A DNA stretch of 54,342 nucleotides. Origin: CAZTHK01 sp964613215 (GTDB lineage Bacteria; Krumholzibacteriota; Krumholzibacteriia; Krumholzibacteriales; CAZTHK01). Where the stretch lies: assembly GCA_964613215.1 (NCBI GenBank), contig CAZTHK010000025.1, positions 1 to 54,342 of the forward strand, given 5' to 3'. The notes beneath the pieces are model-generated. The model saw only the letters and a program-made list of their open reading frames with translations. It searched no databases and had not been told where the DNA came from. The position numbers and the translations under genes are program-made. Shown here one piece after another: positions 15,611-23,968 of this stretch; positions within the stretch are counted from its first letter, which is position 1, and each line of letters opens with the position of its first letter.

Positions 15611-17263
15611 ATGAAAGTTGGAAAACTTTTCACCCTGTCACTATTTCTTGCGGTTACCATTACCTTTCAGGGATGTATCTTTGGGGAGGACGATGAAGAC
15701 AGTGTGGTAGAACCTCAACCTGGTGACACCACTCCGCCGGGTATCACTGCCCACTACCCCGGCCAGGGGGCTGCCGGAGTGGCCAGGGACACCATATTTT
15801 CAGTTACCTTCAGTGAGCCAATGGATCTGCAGAGTGTAACCAGCGGTCTTCAGATGAGCCCGGACCCCGGAATCGACATATCATCGGGGGGGGATACAAC
15901 CTTTACCATCACCCCCCAGTCCTACCTGTCCGGCGGCACCACCTACTCCATAACCGCAAGCGGCACCTGTTCGGATAAACAGGATAATGCCCTGGGGAGC
16001 GATTCCACCTTCTCCTTTACTACCACCAGCCAAGAGGATAACCAGCCTCCCCGGATTGTTTCAGCCACTCCCAATGACACTACCGGTGTGTCTACGACCG
16101 CACCCATATACATTACCTTCAGTGAGACCATGAATCATTCCCTGGCAGAAAACGCCCTGGATTTTCACCCCGAACCTGACACCTTCTACACAGAGTGGAA
16201 TGGTTTGACCTTGACCATATTCCACTCTCCCTTCCCTGCTAATTCATATATAACACTTACTGTAAGCACCGGTGCCACCGATCTGGCGGGGAACAATATG
16301 GCATCGGAATTCATGGTTGCATACTATACCCTGCTCGACATGACATCCCCTTTCCTGGTCAGCGCCTCCCCATCCAACGGAGCTAATGGTGTTTCCAGAG
16401 ATCTTGAGGAATTGGTGTTCAACTGGAGCGAGCCTATGATTCCTAACTTTAATATGCCTCCTTCAGTAGTGGACGCCAGAATAACCAGGGTTATAAAACC
16501 CGACAGCATCGGCTGGGATATGGACTATACCACCCTCACCGTCCCCATCTCTGACCGCAGGACCCTTCTGCCGGGGTGCACCTTCTGGGTGGAATTTACC
16601 GGGGTAACAGACCAGGCTGGAAATTTGGCAGACCCCGATCCCACCCCCTATTCATTTACCACCTCGGGCAGCTCCTCCTATTTCCCGGTGGACAACAACA
16701 ACAGCTGGACATTCCTGGAGAGAGACGGTGATGTGGAATGCAGAACCATACTCAACTACAATTCCTATTCCGGCACCTTCGATATACAGTTCCGGGATGT
16801 GGGCAGCGAAGAAGTAGATGAAGTTTGGCATATGCAGTTGACCTCCACCGAACTTTTACACCTGGGAAGGGATGAATACTCCGGAGGGAACTATCAGTTC
16901 TCCATATACTGGGATGACCCCCTCACCTTCCTTAAACTTCCCCTGGACGATCATCTGGGGGACAGCTGGGTTCTGTCCTCTACCTTCCCCAATCCGGATG
17001 GACCGGGATCCCTGCAGGTGGAAGGAACCTCTTCCATTGAAGCAAGTACGGAGGATACCCAGAGTGAACTGCTGGAAGGGACCTTCCGTGATTGTATTGT
17101 CAATCACCTCAGCATCACCATTGCGGAAGGCACTCCCGGCGAGCAACAGATCGACCTTACCATACATTATGTTTCCTCTCTGGGATGGTGCAGGATAATC
17201 GAGGAGGACGATGAATCTGAAGTTCCGGATTCCCTCTATGTGGGAGACTGGCTGATCCAGTGA
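15611..17263 (+). CDS. Lipoprotein with three Ig-like (SbsA/Big_5) domains
   Basis: This 550-residue protein has a lipoprotein signal peptide ending TFQGC (Cys22) and then three tandem bacterial Ig-like domains of the SbsA/Big_5 kind at about 40-340. Each opens with P-x-I/L-V-x-x-x-P-x-x-x-x-x-G-V and contains a 'TFSE-x-M' strand (VTFSEPMDL, ITFSETMNH, NWSEPMIPN). The C-terminal 200 residues are a separate beta-rich domain without recognised family (FPVDNNNSWTFLERDG). The start at 15611 is chosen because AAGGAAGGAAG precedes it and the signal peptide begins at once. It is probably an envelope adhesion or structural protein; no enzymatic motif is visible. Confidence 0.82.
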   Translation: MKVGKLFTLSLFLAVTITFQGCIFGEDDEDSVVEPQPGDTTPPGITAHYPGQGAAGVARDTIFSVTFSEPMDLQSVTSGLQMSPDPGIDISSGGDTTFTITPQSYLSGGTTYSITASGTCSDKQDNALGSDSTFSFTTTSQEDNQPPRIVSATPNDTTGVSTTAPIYITFSETMNHSLAENALDFHPEPDTFYTEWNGLTLTIFHSPFPANSYITLTVSTGATDLAGNNMASEFMVAYYTLLDMTSPFLVSASPSNGANGVSRDLEELVFNWSEPMIPNFNMPPSVVDARITRVIKPDSIGWDMDYTTLTVPISDRRTLLPGCTFWVEFTGVTDQAGNLADPDPTPYSFTTSGSSSYFPVDNNNSWTFLERDGDVECRTILNYNSYSGTFDIQFRDVGSEEVDEVWHMQLTSTELLHLGRDEYSGGNYQFSIYWDDPLTFLKLPLDDHLGDSWVLSSTFPNPDGPGSLQVEGTSSIEASTEDTQSELLEGTFRDCIVNHLSITIAEGTPGEQQIDLTIHYVSSLGWCRIIEEDDESEVPDSLYVGDWLIQ

Positions 17264-17286
17264 AATCCCGGCATAATTGTCAAAAA

Positions 17287-17321
17287 GGGCTGCAGTCCGG
17301 CTTCAGGACCGGCCGCAGCCC
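17287..17321. terminator. Strong hairpin after the Ig-like lipoprotein gene
   Basis: GGGCTGC (17287-17293) pairs with GCAGCCC (17315-17321), with an inner CCGG/CCGG stem. It lies 23 nt after the stop codon. In the plus direction no T-run follows; in the minus direction it is followed by TTTTT. It may end the upstream transcript or block antisense transcription. Confidence 0.45.
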
Positions 17322-17374
17322 CCCGGACCTTCAGAATAACAATAGCAGCTATTTCACAACTCCAGCTTAGATAA

Positions 17375-17490
17375 CCATGGGCATGCCCATGGCACTTAAT
17401 CAAAATACGAGCCTCGCTCGCCGCCCATTCGGGCGGAGTTCGCATCCACCCACGGGCAAGCCCGTGGAACTCTGCCCTGCGGGTTATTAG
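17375..17490. repeat. 116-bp hairpin-rich dispersed repeat, copy 1
   Basis: The element begins with the perfect palindrome CCATGGGCATGCCCATGG (17375-17392). It contains CCGCCC-ATTC-GGGCGG (17421-17436) and a second terminal hairpin CCACGGGCAAGCCCGTGG (17450-17467), and ends CCCTGCGGGTTATTAG. A clearly related copy of the same 116-bp length lies at 30819-30934. Paired GC-rich palindromes in intergenic DNA resemble REP/BIME-type or small non-autonomous elements. The rest of the gap 17264-17728 shows only the hairpin at 17287-17321 and the leader of the next gene. Confidence 0.7.
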
Positions 17491-17728
17491 AAGCAGGGAA
17501 CGAATCAATATTATCCGGACCAGCCATTGACCTGGGATTTTCGCAATAAACCTTACCCGGAATCAAAAGCGGGAAAAACCCAGCCATCCCCTTCCGGATG
17601 AACCATGCCAGGGAAACCACACTTCCGTATCACTAAATAGTTGCAGTGATATTGCCCGGTATTATAGTCTCAGATGAAAGTCATTCAGCAATCAGCTTTA
17701 ATACGGAAGGTTAAAGAGAGAAGCAGGC

Positions 17729-18910
17729 ATGTCCAGTAATGAAAGTATGGTAAAAACCGGGGTGGATGTGATTATTTCACAATCACTCCTCCCGCTCAAG
17801 CATAAGAGAACAGCCCTGCTGGCTAATCAGGCTTCTCTTACCGGCAACCTCGTTCATACTGCGGAGGCCCTGATTTCAACGGGCCTGGAGCTGGCCGCCC
17901 TGTTCGGCCCCCAGCACGGGTACCAGGAAGATACTCAGGCTAATATGATCGAATGGGAAGGCTACCACCACCCTCTCTACGGAATCCCGGTATACTCCCT
18001 GTACGGCCATACCCGTAAACCGGAGAAAGGGGTACTAAGAAATATCGACACTCTTATCATCGACCTTCAGGATACCGGCAGCCGTCCCTACACATACCTC
18101 TGGACCGCCATGCTGGCTATGGAAGCATGTGCCCAGACGGAAAGGGAGATAGTAGTACTTGACCGGCCCAACCCCCTGGGTGGTCAGCATGTGGAGGGAC
18201 CGGTTCTCCATGAGGATTATAAATCACTGGTAGGACTGTTTCCCCTTCCCATGCGCCATGGCCTTACCATGGGAGAGGCACTGAACCTGATTAATCAATC
18301 CAGACCGGTCGGCTGCGAACTCAATATAATCACCATGGAAGGATGGACCAGGGATATGCATTACCGGCACACCGGCCTTGCCTGGGTTATGCCCTCACCC
18401 AATATGCCCACCACCGATACCGCCTGGGTGTATCCCGGCTCGGTGATGCTGGAGGGAACCAATATATCGGAAGGACGGGGGACTACCCGCCCCTTCGAGA
18501 TTGTGGGAGCACCCTGGATCGAGTCTGAAAAATTCGCCGGCCGGTTAAACCGCGCCGGCCTTAAGGGAGTCTACTTCCGGCCAATCCAGTTCCGCCCCAC
18601 CTGGGACAAATACAGAGGGGAAATATGCGGGGGGGCACAGATTCATGTAACCGACCGCAACAGCTTCCTGCCGGTTCGCTGCGGAGCGGTAATCATAAAA
18701 ACAGCCGCAGAAACCTATCCCCGCCTGTTTCACTGGAAATCACCACCCTACGAGTATGAATATCATCTGCCGCCTATAGATATAATTACCGGAAGCCGGG
18801 ATTTCAGAAACACGGTAGAATCCGGTGGGTCACTGACAGAGCTGATGAAGCAGTGGGACCGGGAGGCTTCCCATTTTATCCGGGAGAGGGAAGGATTCCT
18901 CCTTTACTGA
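17729..18910 (+). CDS. namZ: NamZ-like exo-beta-N-acetylmuramidase (DUF1343)
   Basis: The 393-residue protein belongs to the DUF1343/NamZ family (glycoside hydrolase family 171), which releases MurNAc from the non-reducing end of peptidoglycan fragments. Conserved stretches are all present: FGPQHGYQ, IPVYSLYG, IDLQDTGSRPYTYLWT, VLDRPNPLGG, GPVL, MRHGLTMGE, and WVMPSPNMPT...YPGSVMLEGTNISEGRGTTRPFE. No signal peptide is visible, so this copy may act in the cytoplasm on imported fragments. AGAGAGAAGCAGGC precedes the chosen ATG; an in-frame ATG six codons later is possible. It is followed by MurU-like and AmgK-like genes, which together make a MurNAc salvage route. Confidence 0.88.
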   Translation: MSSNESMVKTGVDVIISQSLLPLKHKRTALLANQASLTGNLVHTAEALISTGLELAALFGPQHGYQEDTQANMIEWEGYHHPLYGIPVYSLYGHTRKPEKGVLRNIDTLIIDLQDTGSRPYTYLWTAMLAMEACAQTEREIVVLDRPNPLGGQHVEGPVLHEDYKSLVGLFPLPMRHGLTMGEALNLINQSRPVGCELNIITMEGWTRDMHYRHTGLAWVMPSPNMPTTDTAWVYPGSVMLEGTNISEGRGTTRPFEIVGAPWIESEKFAGRLNRAGLKGVYFRPIQFRPTWDKYRGEICGGAQIHVTDRNSFLPVRCGAVIIKTAAETYPRLFHWKSPPYEYEYHLPPIDIITGSRDFRNTVESGGSLTELMKQWDREASHFIREREGFLLY

Positions 18911-19032
18911 ATCCCTCTGTTTAACCCATAATGATCTGAAACACTAAGTATACTGATAATTTCACGGGAGCAAAGTCCCGCCGGAAGATCCCCTTCCGTA
19001 GACCACAGAATTGCATGCACCATGAGGCGATA

Positions 19033-20004
19033 ATGAAAGAAAACGTCGATAACAAATCAGGGGCAGCTGTTATCCTGGCAGCAGGAGAGGGAATGAGAAT
19101 GCGTCCCCTTACTCTGATCCGGCCGAAACCCTTGCTTCCCGTTCTGGGTAAGCCCCTTTTCGGCGTGATAGCGGAAAAAGTTCTCAGGTGGGGAGTGAAC
19201 CGGATATTCGCCAATATTTATCACCTCCCCCGGAAGATGGAGGAATATGCCGGGGGCAAGGAATGGCCGCTTCGATTTATCCGGGAGAAAAATCTGATGG
19301 GTACAGGAGGAGGAATCGGCAACATGGCAGACCGTCTCGGATCTTACCGAACCATTCTGCTCCATAACGGAGATGTAATTTCAGATTTTGATTTCACCCC
19401 GGCAGTGGAATTTCATGAAGGGAAGAACGCCCTGGTAACCATGATCCTTCACAACTCTCCCCCTCCTTCGGTAACTCTCGACTCCCGGGGAGAGGTGACC
19501 GCCATCGGCACCGGCGGGGGAGGAGGAAGGGAGGATGAACATACCGCCGGTTATACCGGCATATCGGTGATATCGAGTGAAGCTCTTGAGTACTTTCCTT
19601 CTCAAAAGGTGTACAGTCTGGTGGAAATACTTCTGAATATGATTGAACAGGAACCCGGCTCGGTGTGGGGATACCATATTACCGGGGAAAAACCCGGTCA
19701 CCTCTGGGCTGAGATTGGCTCGCTGGAGGGTTATCTGGACTTACACAGGAGAATACTGGTGGACAAGCTGGAATTTGATACCACCCTATCCCCCCCTCCA
19801 CTCCCTTTCAATCTGGCCGAGGAGTCCTCCGTACATCCCAGCACCCGCTGGAATGGATTTCTCCAGGTTGGCGCCGGAGCGGTGATCGAGAAGGATTGTC
19901 ATCTCAGCAACTGTGTAGTACTGGAAAACAGCACTGTAACAGAGGGAAGCTCAATCAGCAATGCGGTTATCTCACCCCGGGGAGTCTTGAAGGAAGAGAA
20001 ATGA
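19033..20004 (+). CDS. murU: MurU-like sugar-1-phosphate nucleotidyltransferase
   Basis: This 323-residue enzyme has the sugar nucleotidyltransferase signature VILAAGEGMRMRPLT with downstream RPKPLLPVLGKP, and the metal/sugar site NGDVISDFD near residues 113-121. The C-terminal third has a short left-handed beta-helix-like pattern (GAGAVIEKDCHLSNCVVLENSTV). MurU proper converts MurNAc-1-phosphate and UTP to UDP-MurNAc, bypassing de novo synthesis. Placement between a NamZ-like muramidase and an AmgK-like kinase favours that role; generic mannose-1-phosphate or glucose-1-phosphate specificity is the alternative. The ATG at 19033 is preferred because GAGG lies 5 nt before it, while the ATG at 19015 has no SD. 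Its stop overlaps the next start (ATGA). Confidence 0.82.
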   Translation: MKENVDNKSGAAVILAAGEGMRMRPLTLIRPKPLLPVLGKPLFGVIAEKVLRWGVNRIFANIYHLPRKMEEYAGGKEWPLRFIREKNLMGTGGGIGNMADRLGSYRTILLHNGDVISDFDFTPAVEFHEGKNALVTMILHNSPPPSVTLDSRGEVTAIGTGGGGGREDEHTAGYTGISVISSEALEYFPSQKVYSLVEILLNMIEQEPGSVWGYHITGEKPGHLWAEIGSLEGYLDLHRRILVDKLEFDTTLSPPPLPFNLAEESSVHPSTRWNGFLQVGAGAVIEKDCHLSNCVVLENSTVTEGSSISNAVISPRGVLKEEK

Positions 20005-21041
20005 CGCTGGACCATGATCTGTATCACGTTTCAGTAGAACTGGCCGGATCAACTTCTCCGGTCCCCCCCTCGGAGCCCACCCGGGTGAAACGCCTGACCG
20101 GAGGAGGTTCCAGGAGGATGTTCTACAGATTCGGTTACCGTTCTCAATCGGTGGTTGTTCTGATACAGCCGGAGGGAGGCCCTGAATTCGAGCGGTACGT
20201 CCGGGTGGGAAATTTCCTCCGGGATCATCGGGCGGGGACACCGGAATTCTACGGTATGGACCGGGGCAGGGGAATCCTGGTGATGGAGGATCTGGGTGAT
20301 ATCCATCTTCAGGATGCCCTTGCCGGCTGTACCCGCAGGGAAAGAATCCGGCTTTATCATGAATGCATCCGGATCCTGGTGAAGTTTCAGACAACTATTA
20401 CCACCGCCATGATGAACAGCGGCCTGCTGAAAAAATATCCTTTTGACTTCTCCAAACTGATGGACGAGACAGAATATTTCCGCAGGGAGTTTATGGAGAA
20501 TTTATGCCACATGGAACCGGAACCGGGGTGGGAGGAGGAGAGAAATAAGCTTGCAAAAGCCCTGAGCCAGATAACCCCGGTTTTCATGCACCGGGATTTT
20601 CAGAGTAAAAACATAATGTTGAAGGAGGGCAGAATAAGAATAATCGACTTTCAGACAGCTCACCGGGGGCCCGGAATATATGATGCTGCGGCTCTTCTGA
20701 AGGATCCCTACTATCCCCTTCCCCCTGATGAGGTGGAAGAAATCCTAAAAAGGCTGCATTCCGTTCTGAGCAAGGCGGGGATACCCTGTGATGATTTCCG
20801 GAGTTACCAGCAGCTCCTGACATGGGCGGGCATCCAGCGAAATCTCCAGGCTCTGGCCGCTTTCGCCAAACTGGGCTACCGGGAGGATCAGCGTGAATTC
20901 CTCCGGTATATCCCGGCGGGGCTGAAACTCCTCAGAAGGGGAATCGGAGAAGCCGGAAATTTCCCCGTCCTGGAACGGATGGCCGAAAAGATCGAACTCT
21001 ACCTGCAAAGCAGCGGATTTTATTCCTGGATAACCTTATAA
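20001..21041 (+). CDS. amgK: AmgK-like N-acetylmuramate/GlcNAc anomeric kinase (APH fold)
   Basis: The 346-residue protein is an aminoglycoside-phosphotransferase-fold kinase. AmgK phosphorylates the anomeric hydroxyl of MurNAc or GlcNAc to feed MurU. Visible sites are the catalytic loop HRDFQSKN (H197, D199, N204) and the metal-binding IIDFQ (D216), preceded by a hinge-like ILVMEDLGD. The start is the ATG at 20001, overlapping the MurU stop as ATGA and preceded by AAGGAAGAG; the frame is open further upstream but lies inside murU. Translational coupling with MurU is strong support for the pathway. Its 3' end overlaps a convergent gene by 22 nt. Confidence 0.85.
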   Translation: MTLDHDLYHVSVELAGSTSPVPPSEPTRVKRLTGGGSRRMFYRFGYRSQSVVVLIQPEGGPEFERYVRVGNFLRDHRAGTPEFYGMDRGRGILVMEDLGDIHLQDALAGCTRRERIRLYHECIRILVKFQTTITTAMMNSGLLKKYPFDFSKLMDETEYFRREFMENLCHMEPEPGWEEERNKLAKALSQITPVFMHRDFQSKNIMLKEGRIRIIDFQTAHRGPGIYDAAALLKDPYYPLPPDEVEEILKRLHSVLSKAGIPCDDFRSYQQLLTWAGIQRNLQALAAFAKLGYREDQREFLRYIPAGLKLLRRGIGEAGNFPVLERMAEKIELYLQSSGFYSWITL

Positions 21042-21280
21042 ACGGTGTCATGGCTCCTGACTCTGTTTTTAACCTTGATCCCTACACTGTCCCCCGGTTT
21101 AGCCTCCTCCACAGAGTCATGTTCTATCTGCATCGAACTCACATCCTGGTAGAAATCGGTGGTGTGTCCCTTGAAGTGAAGCCTGTCACCCACCTTGATG
21201 CTGTCGGCGGTCACTTCCAGAGCCACCACCCCGATCTTGGCAAAATAATCCGCTACTCTGCCTACTTCTACCTCTTTCAC
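21020..21280 (-). CDS. EF-Tu domain 2-like small protein
   Basis: This 86-residue protein resembles the beta-barrel domain 2 of translation GTPases: EVGRVADYFAKIGVVALEV, then IKVGDRLHFKGHTTDF and the QIEHDSVEEAKPGDSVGIKV region that matches the barrel strand around 'PGD'. No GTPase domain is present, so it is a stand-alone domain; the family is often annotated as translation elongation factor-like protein and its function is unknown. The start is the GTG at 21280, directly after AAGGAGGTGATC, an exact anti-SD match. The upstream frame to 21334 lacks any start of similar quality. It is convergent with the AmgK gene and overlaps it by 22 nt. Confidence 0.78.
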   Translation of the reverse strand: MKEVEVGRVADYFAKIGVVALEVTADSIKVGDRLHFKGHTTDFYQDVSSMQIEHDSVEEAKPGDSVGIKVKNRVRSHDTVYKVIQE

Positions 21281-21361
21281 GATCACCTCCTTTTCTGACG
21301 AACCAACTACTCTAATTCTTATAAAACAGATCACCCCTCAATTACAAGTACAATCCATTCA

Positions 21362-22165
21362 TTATATAACCCTTCCGCCTGATATCTCCGCAAAAATCCT
21401 GTCCATATACTCCCTTCCCTTCAGAGCTTGCGGGGGGGTTAATTCAAAATCCAGAAGCGGCATATCCATCCGGCCGGCCAGGAGCCGGGCAAATGATTCA
21501 AATTCAAAGGTCCCCCTTCCCGGAATTATATGATCATCTGAGAGACCGTCATTATCGTGCAGGTGTACCGCTACCACTCTGTCCCCCAGCAATTCCCACC
21601 ATCTTATCAGTGATGCCTCCGAAAATACATTAAGATGGCCTGTATCGATACAGACCCCCACCTCCTCACCCTTCAGTGGATGGATAAGCCATTCCATTAT
21701 CTCCGGCCTGTGATCCCAGGTGTTTTCCAGGGCCAGCCGGACACCCATTCGGCTGGCCTTCCGGATCAAAGGTGGCATTCTCTCCCTCCAGTTGGAGAAC
21801 CAGAGCTTTCTGCCGTAACGGGAGAACTGAGGGAGGAAACCGGTATGTATTACCATGATCCCGGCGCCCAGGGCGGAGGACACCTCCGCCCCCATGGTCA
21901 GGATATCCATACTGTATTTGGCTATTCCGGAATCAATGCTGGCCACATCCAGCCCGAAAAAAGGTGCGTGGGTAAAGGTGGAGAGAGAATTCTCCTCCAG
22001 CTGTTCCCTTAATTCCCCTACCTCTCTATTACTTATCCGGGACAGGATCCCGGTGTGGGATAACCGGATTTCGGGGTGAAATTGATTCTTCCTTAGGAAA
22101 TCTATCCTCTCCTTTATCCGCTCCAGGGGAGTACTGAGGTAATATTCTATCTTTCTCTCCTTCAT
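21362..22165 (-). CDS. Sugar phosphate isomerase/epimerase-like TIM-barrel protein
   Basis: This 267-residue protein belongs to the AP-endonuclease-2/xylose-isomerase-like TIM-barrel superfamily. The strand-end patterns that carry metal and substrate ligands are visible in order: FTHAPFFGLD, MVIHTGFLP, LALENTWDHRPE, GVCIDTGHLNVF, VAVHLHDNDG, and LLDFELTP. These fit Glu, Asp-His, His and Glu metal ligands. Substrate is unknown; such proteins include isomerases, epimerases and dehydratases of sugars and inositols. The ATG at 22165 has AGAGAGAG upstream; a TTG at 22189 is an alternative. It is divergent from ftcD across 89 nt, which must hold both promoters. Confidence 0.82.
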   Translation of the reverse strand: MKERKIEYYLSTPLERIKERIDFLRKNQFHPEIRLSHTGILSRISNREVGELREQLEENSLSTFTHAPFFGLDVASIDSGIAKYSMDILTMGAEVSSALGAGIMVIHTGFLPQFSRYGRKLWFSNWRERMPPLIRKASRMGVRLALENTWDHRPEIMEWLIHPLKGEEVGVCIDTGHLNVFSEASLIRWWELLGDRVVAVHLHDNDGLSDDHIIPGRGTFEFESFARLLAGRMDMPLLDFELTPPQALKGREYMDRIFAEISGGRVI

Positions 22166-22254
22166 ATTTAGCTCTCTCTTGACTAACAACCGATACGTTT
22201 ATATTCTATCAAATACTGCCATATATAGTGGTAAAAAAACAAGGAGTGATAGTT

Positions 22255-23928
22255 ATGAGGAAACTGGTCGAGTGTGTTCCCAATTTCAGCGAAGGAAACG
22301 ACAGGAATATCATTGACAGGATTACCGGCGAAATCAGTTCCACTGACGGAATCAACCTTCTGGATGTGGATCCGGGGAAGGATACCAACCGTACAGTGGT
22401 AACCTTTATCGGTTCCCCCCAGGCGGTGGTTGAAGCAGCCTTCAAAGCAATAACCAAGGCCGCTGATCTTATCGATATGTCTAAACACAAGGGGGCTCAT
22501 GCAAGAATGGGGGCAACCGATGTCTGCCCATTTGTACCGGTGTCCGGAGTAACTATGGATGACTGTGTGGAGCTGGCCAATCAACTGGGCCGGAGGGTAG
22601 GGGAAGAATTGAATATTCCAGTGTATCTCTACGAAAACGCCGCCACTACCAGAGAGAGAAGGAATCTGGCTACCATAAGAAAGGGTGAGTACGAAGGGCT
22701 CCCGGACAAGCTCAATCAACCGGAATGGAAACCCGATTACGGCCCCGCCGAGTTCAACCGGAAATCAGGGGCCACTGTTATCGGAGCGAGGGAATTTCTG
22801 ATCGCATATAATATCAACATGAACACCAGAAACAGGAAGCTGGCCAAAGAGATAGCCTTTACCATCCGGGAGAAGGGTAGGCTGAAGAGGGATAAAAACA
22901 GGAAGGTGGTCCGGGACGAAAACGGCAAGGCCCTGAGGGTGCCGGGCAAGTTCAAGCACTGCAAAGCGGTAGGATGGTACATGGAAGATTTCGGGCGGGC
23001 CCAGGTATCCATGAACTTGACCAACTACAAGGAGACCCCTCCCCATATTGTATTCGATGAATGTGTCAAACTGGCTCAAAAGATGGGAGCCAGGGTAACC
23101 GGCAGCGAACTGGTGGGGCTGATCCCGCTGGAGGCTGTGATTCAGGCAGGCAGACATTATCTGAGAAAACAGGGTAATACCACCGGGGTACCTGAGTCCG
23201 AAATAATCCACATTGCCGAGCTTTCCATGGGCCTGAGTGACCTGTACCCCTTTGATAAAGAGGAAAAGATAATCGAGTACCGGATCAAAAAGAAGGACAG
23301 CCTGGTGGGGATGAAGGTAGACCAGTTCACCGACCTCCTCTCCACCGATGCTCCCGCTCCGGGAGGGGGCAGTGTGGCTGCACTGTGCGGAGCCATCAGT
23401 GCAGCTCTCTGTTCCATGGTGGCCGCTCTCACCCATGGTAAGAGAAAATACCAGGAGGTATTCGAAGAGATGGAGGATATAGGGTTGAAGGCACAGGAGC
23501 TCAAGGATGAATTCAACGCCGATGTGGACAGGGATACCGAGAGTTTCAACCAGGTGATGAAGGCCATGAGGATGAAGAAGAAAACCGCTGAACAGAAAGA
23601 AGCCCGCAATCAGGCTATCCAGAAAGCCACCATGGAAGCTACCCGGGTTCCCCTGAATGTACTCGGGAGAACCAGGGAAGCCGCCCGGCTGGCCAGGCGG
23701 GCTGTGGAGAAGGGAAACCCCAACTCTATCAGCGATGCCGGAGTGGCGGCGATAACCTCCCGCTCTGCTGCGGAGAGCGCCTTTCTCAATGTCAGGATCA
23801 ACCTGGGAGGAATCGAGGATGAGAAGTTCAACCGCAACACCCTGGAGGAAGCTGAGAAGATAAGGAATGAGGTAATTCAGCACACCGAAGAGACAGTTAA
23901 GATGTGTCAGCAGGTCATGGACCAGTAA
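22255..23928 (+). CDS. ftcD: Bifunctional glutamate formiminotransferase / formimidoyltetrahydrofolate cyclodeaminase
   Basis: The 557-residue protein carries both activities. It transfers the formimino group from N-formimino-glutamate to tetrahydrofolate and then releases ammonia to form methenyl-THF, a late step of histidine breakdown. The formiminotransferase part spans about 1-320 (VECVPNFSEG, LLDVDPGKDTNRTVVTFIG, KGAHARMGATDVCPFVPV, and FGRAQVSMNLTNYKETP). The cyclodeaminase part spans about 350-557, with the signature APAPGGGSVAALCGAISAAL. Length is close to that of fused homologues in animals and some bacteria. AAGGAG lies 8 nt before the chosen ATG; the frame is open 9 codons upstream. 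No other histidine utilisation (hut) gene is nearby. Confidence 0.95.
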   Translation: MRKLVECVPNFSEGNDRNIIDRITGEISSTDGINLLDVDPGKDTNRTVVTFIGSPQAVVEAAFKAITKAADLIDMSKHKGAHARMGATDVCPFVPVSGVTMDDCVELANQLGRRVGEELNIPVYLYENAATTRERRNLATIRKGEYEGLPDKLNQPEWKPDYGPAEFNRKSGATVIGAREFLIAYNINMNTRNRKLAKEIAFTIREKGRLKRDKNRKVVRDENGKALRVPGKFKHCKAVGWYMEDFGRAQVSMNLTNYKETPPHIVFDECVKLAQKMGARVTGSELVGLIPLEAVIQAGRHYLRKQGNTTGVPESEIIHIAELSMGLSDLYPFDKEEKIIEYRIKKKDSLVGMKVDQFTDLLSTDAPAPGGGSVAALCGAISAALCSMVAALTHGKRKYQEVFEEMEDIGLKAQELKDEFNADVDRDTESFNQVMKAMRMKKKTAEQKEARNQAIQKATMEATRVPLNVLGRTREAARLARRAVEKGNPNSISDAGVAAITSRSAAESAFLNVRINLGGIEDEKFNRNTLEEAEKIRNEVIQHTEETVKMCQQVMDQ

Positions 23929-23968
23929 TAGATGGAAACTCCGCCATCCTGGAGCCGGGAGGGGGCAA

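Noticed and set aside
15379..15660. Minus-strand 93-codon frame upstream of the Ig-like lipoprotein
   Set aside because: Overlaps the lipoprotein start and its SD, and shows no motif.
17236..17620. Minus-strand frames across the hairpin repeat region
   Set aside because: Frames run through the palindromic element and lack SD and similarity.
22765..23883. 372-codon minus-strand frame opposite ftcD
   Set aside because: Shadow of ftcD reading; ftcD motifs are complete on the plus strand.
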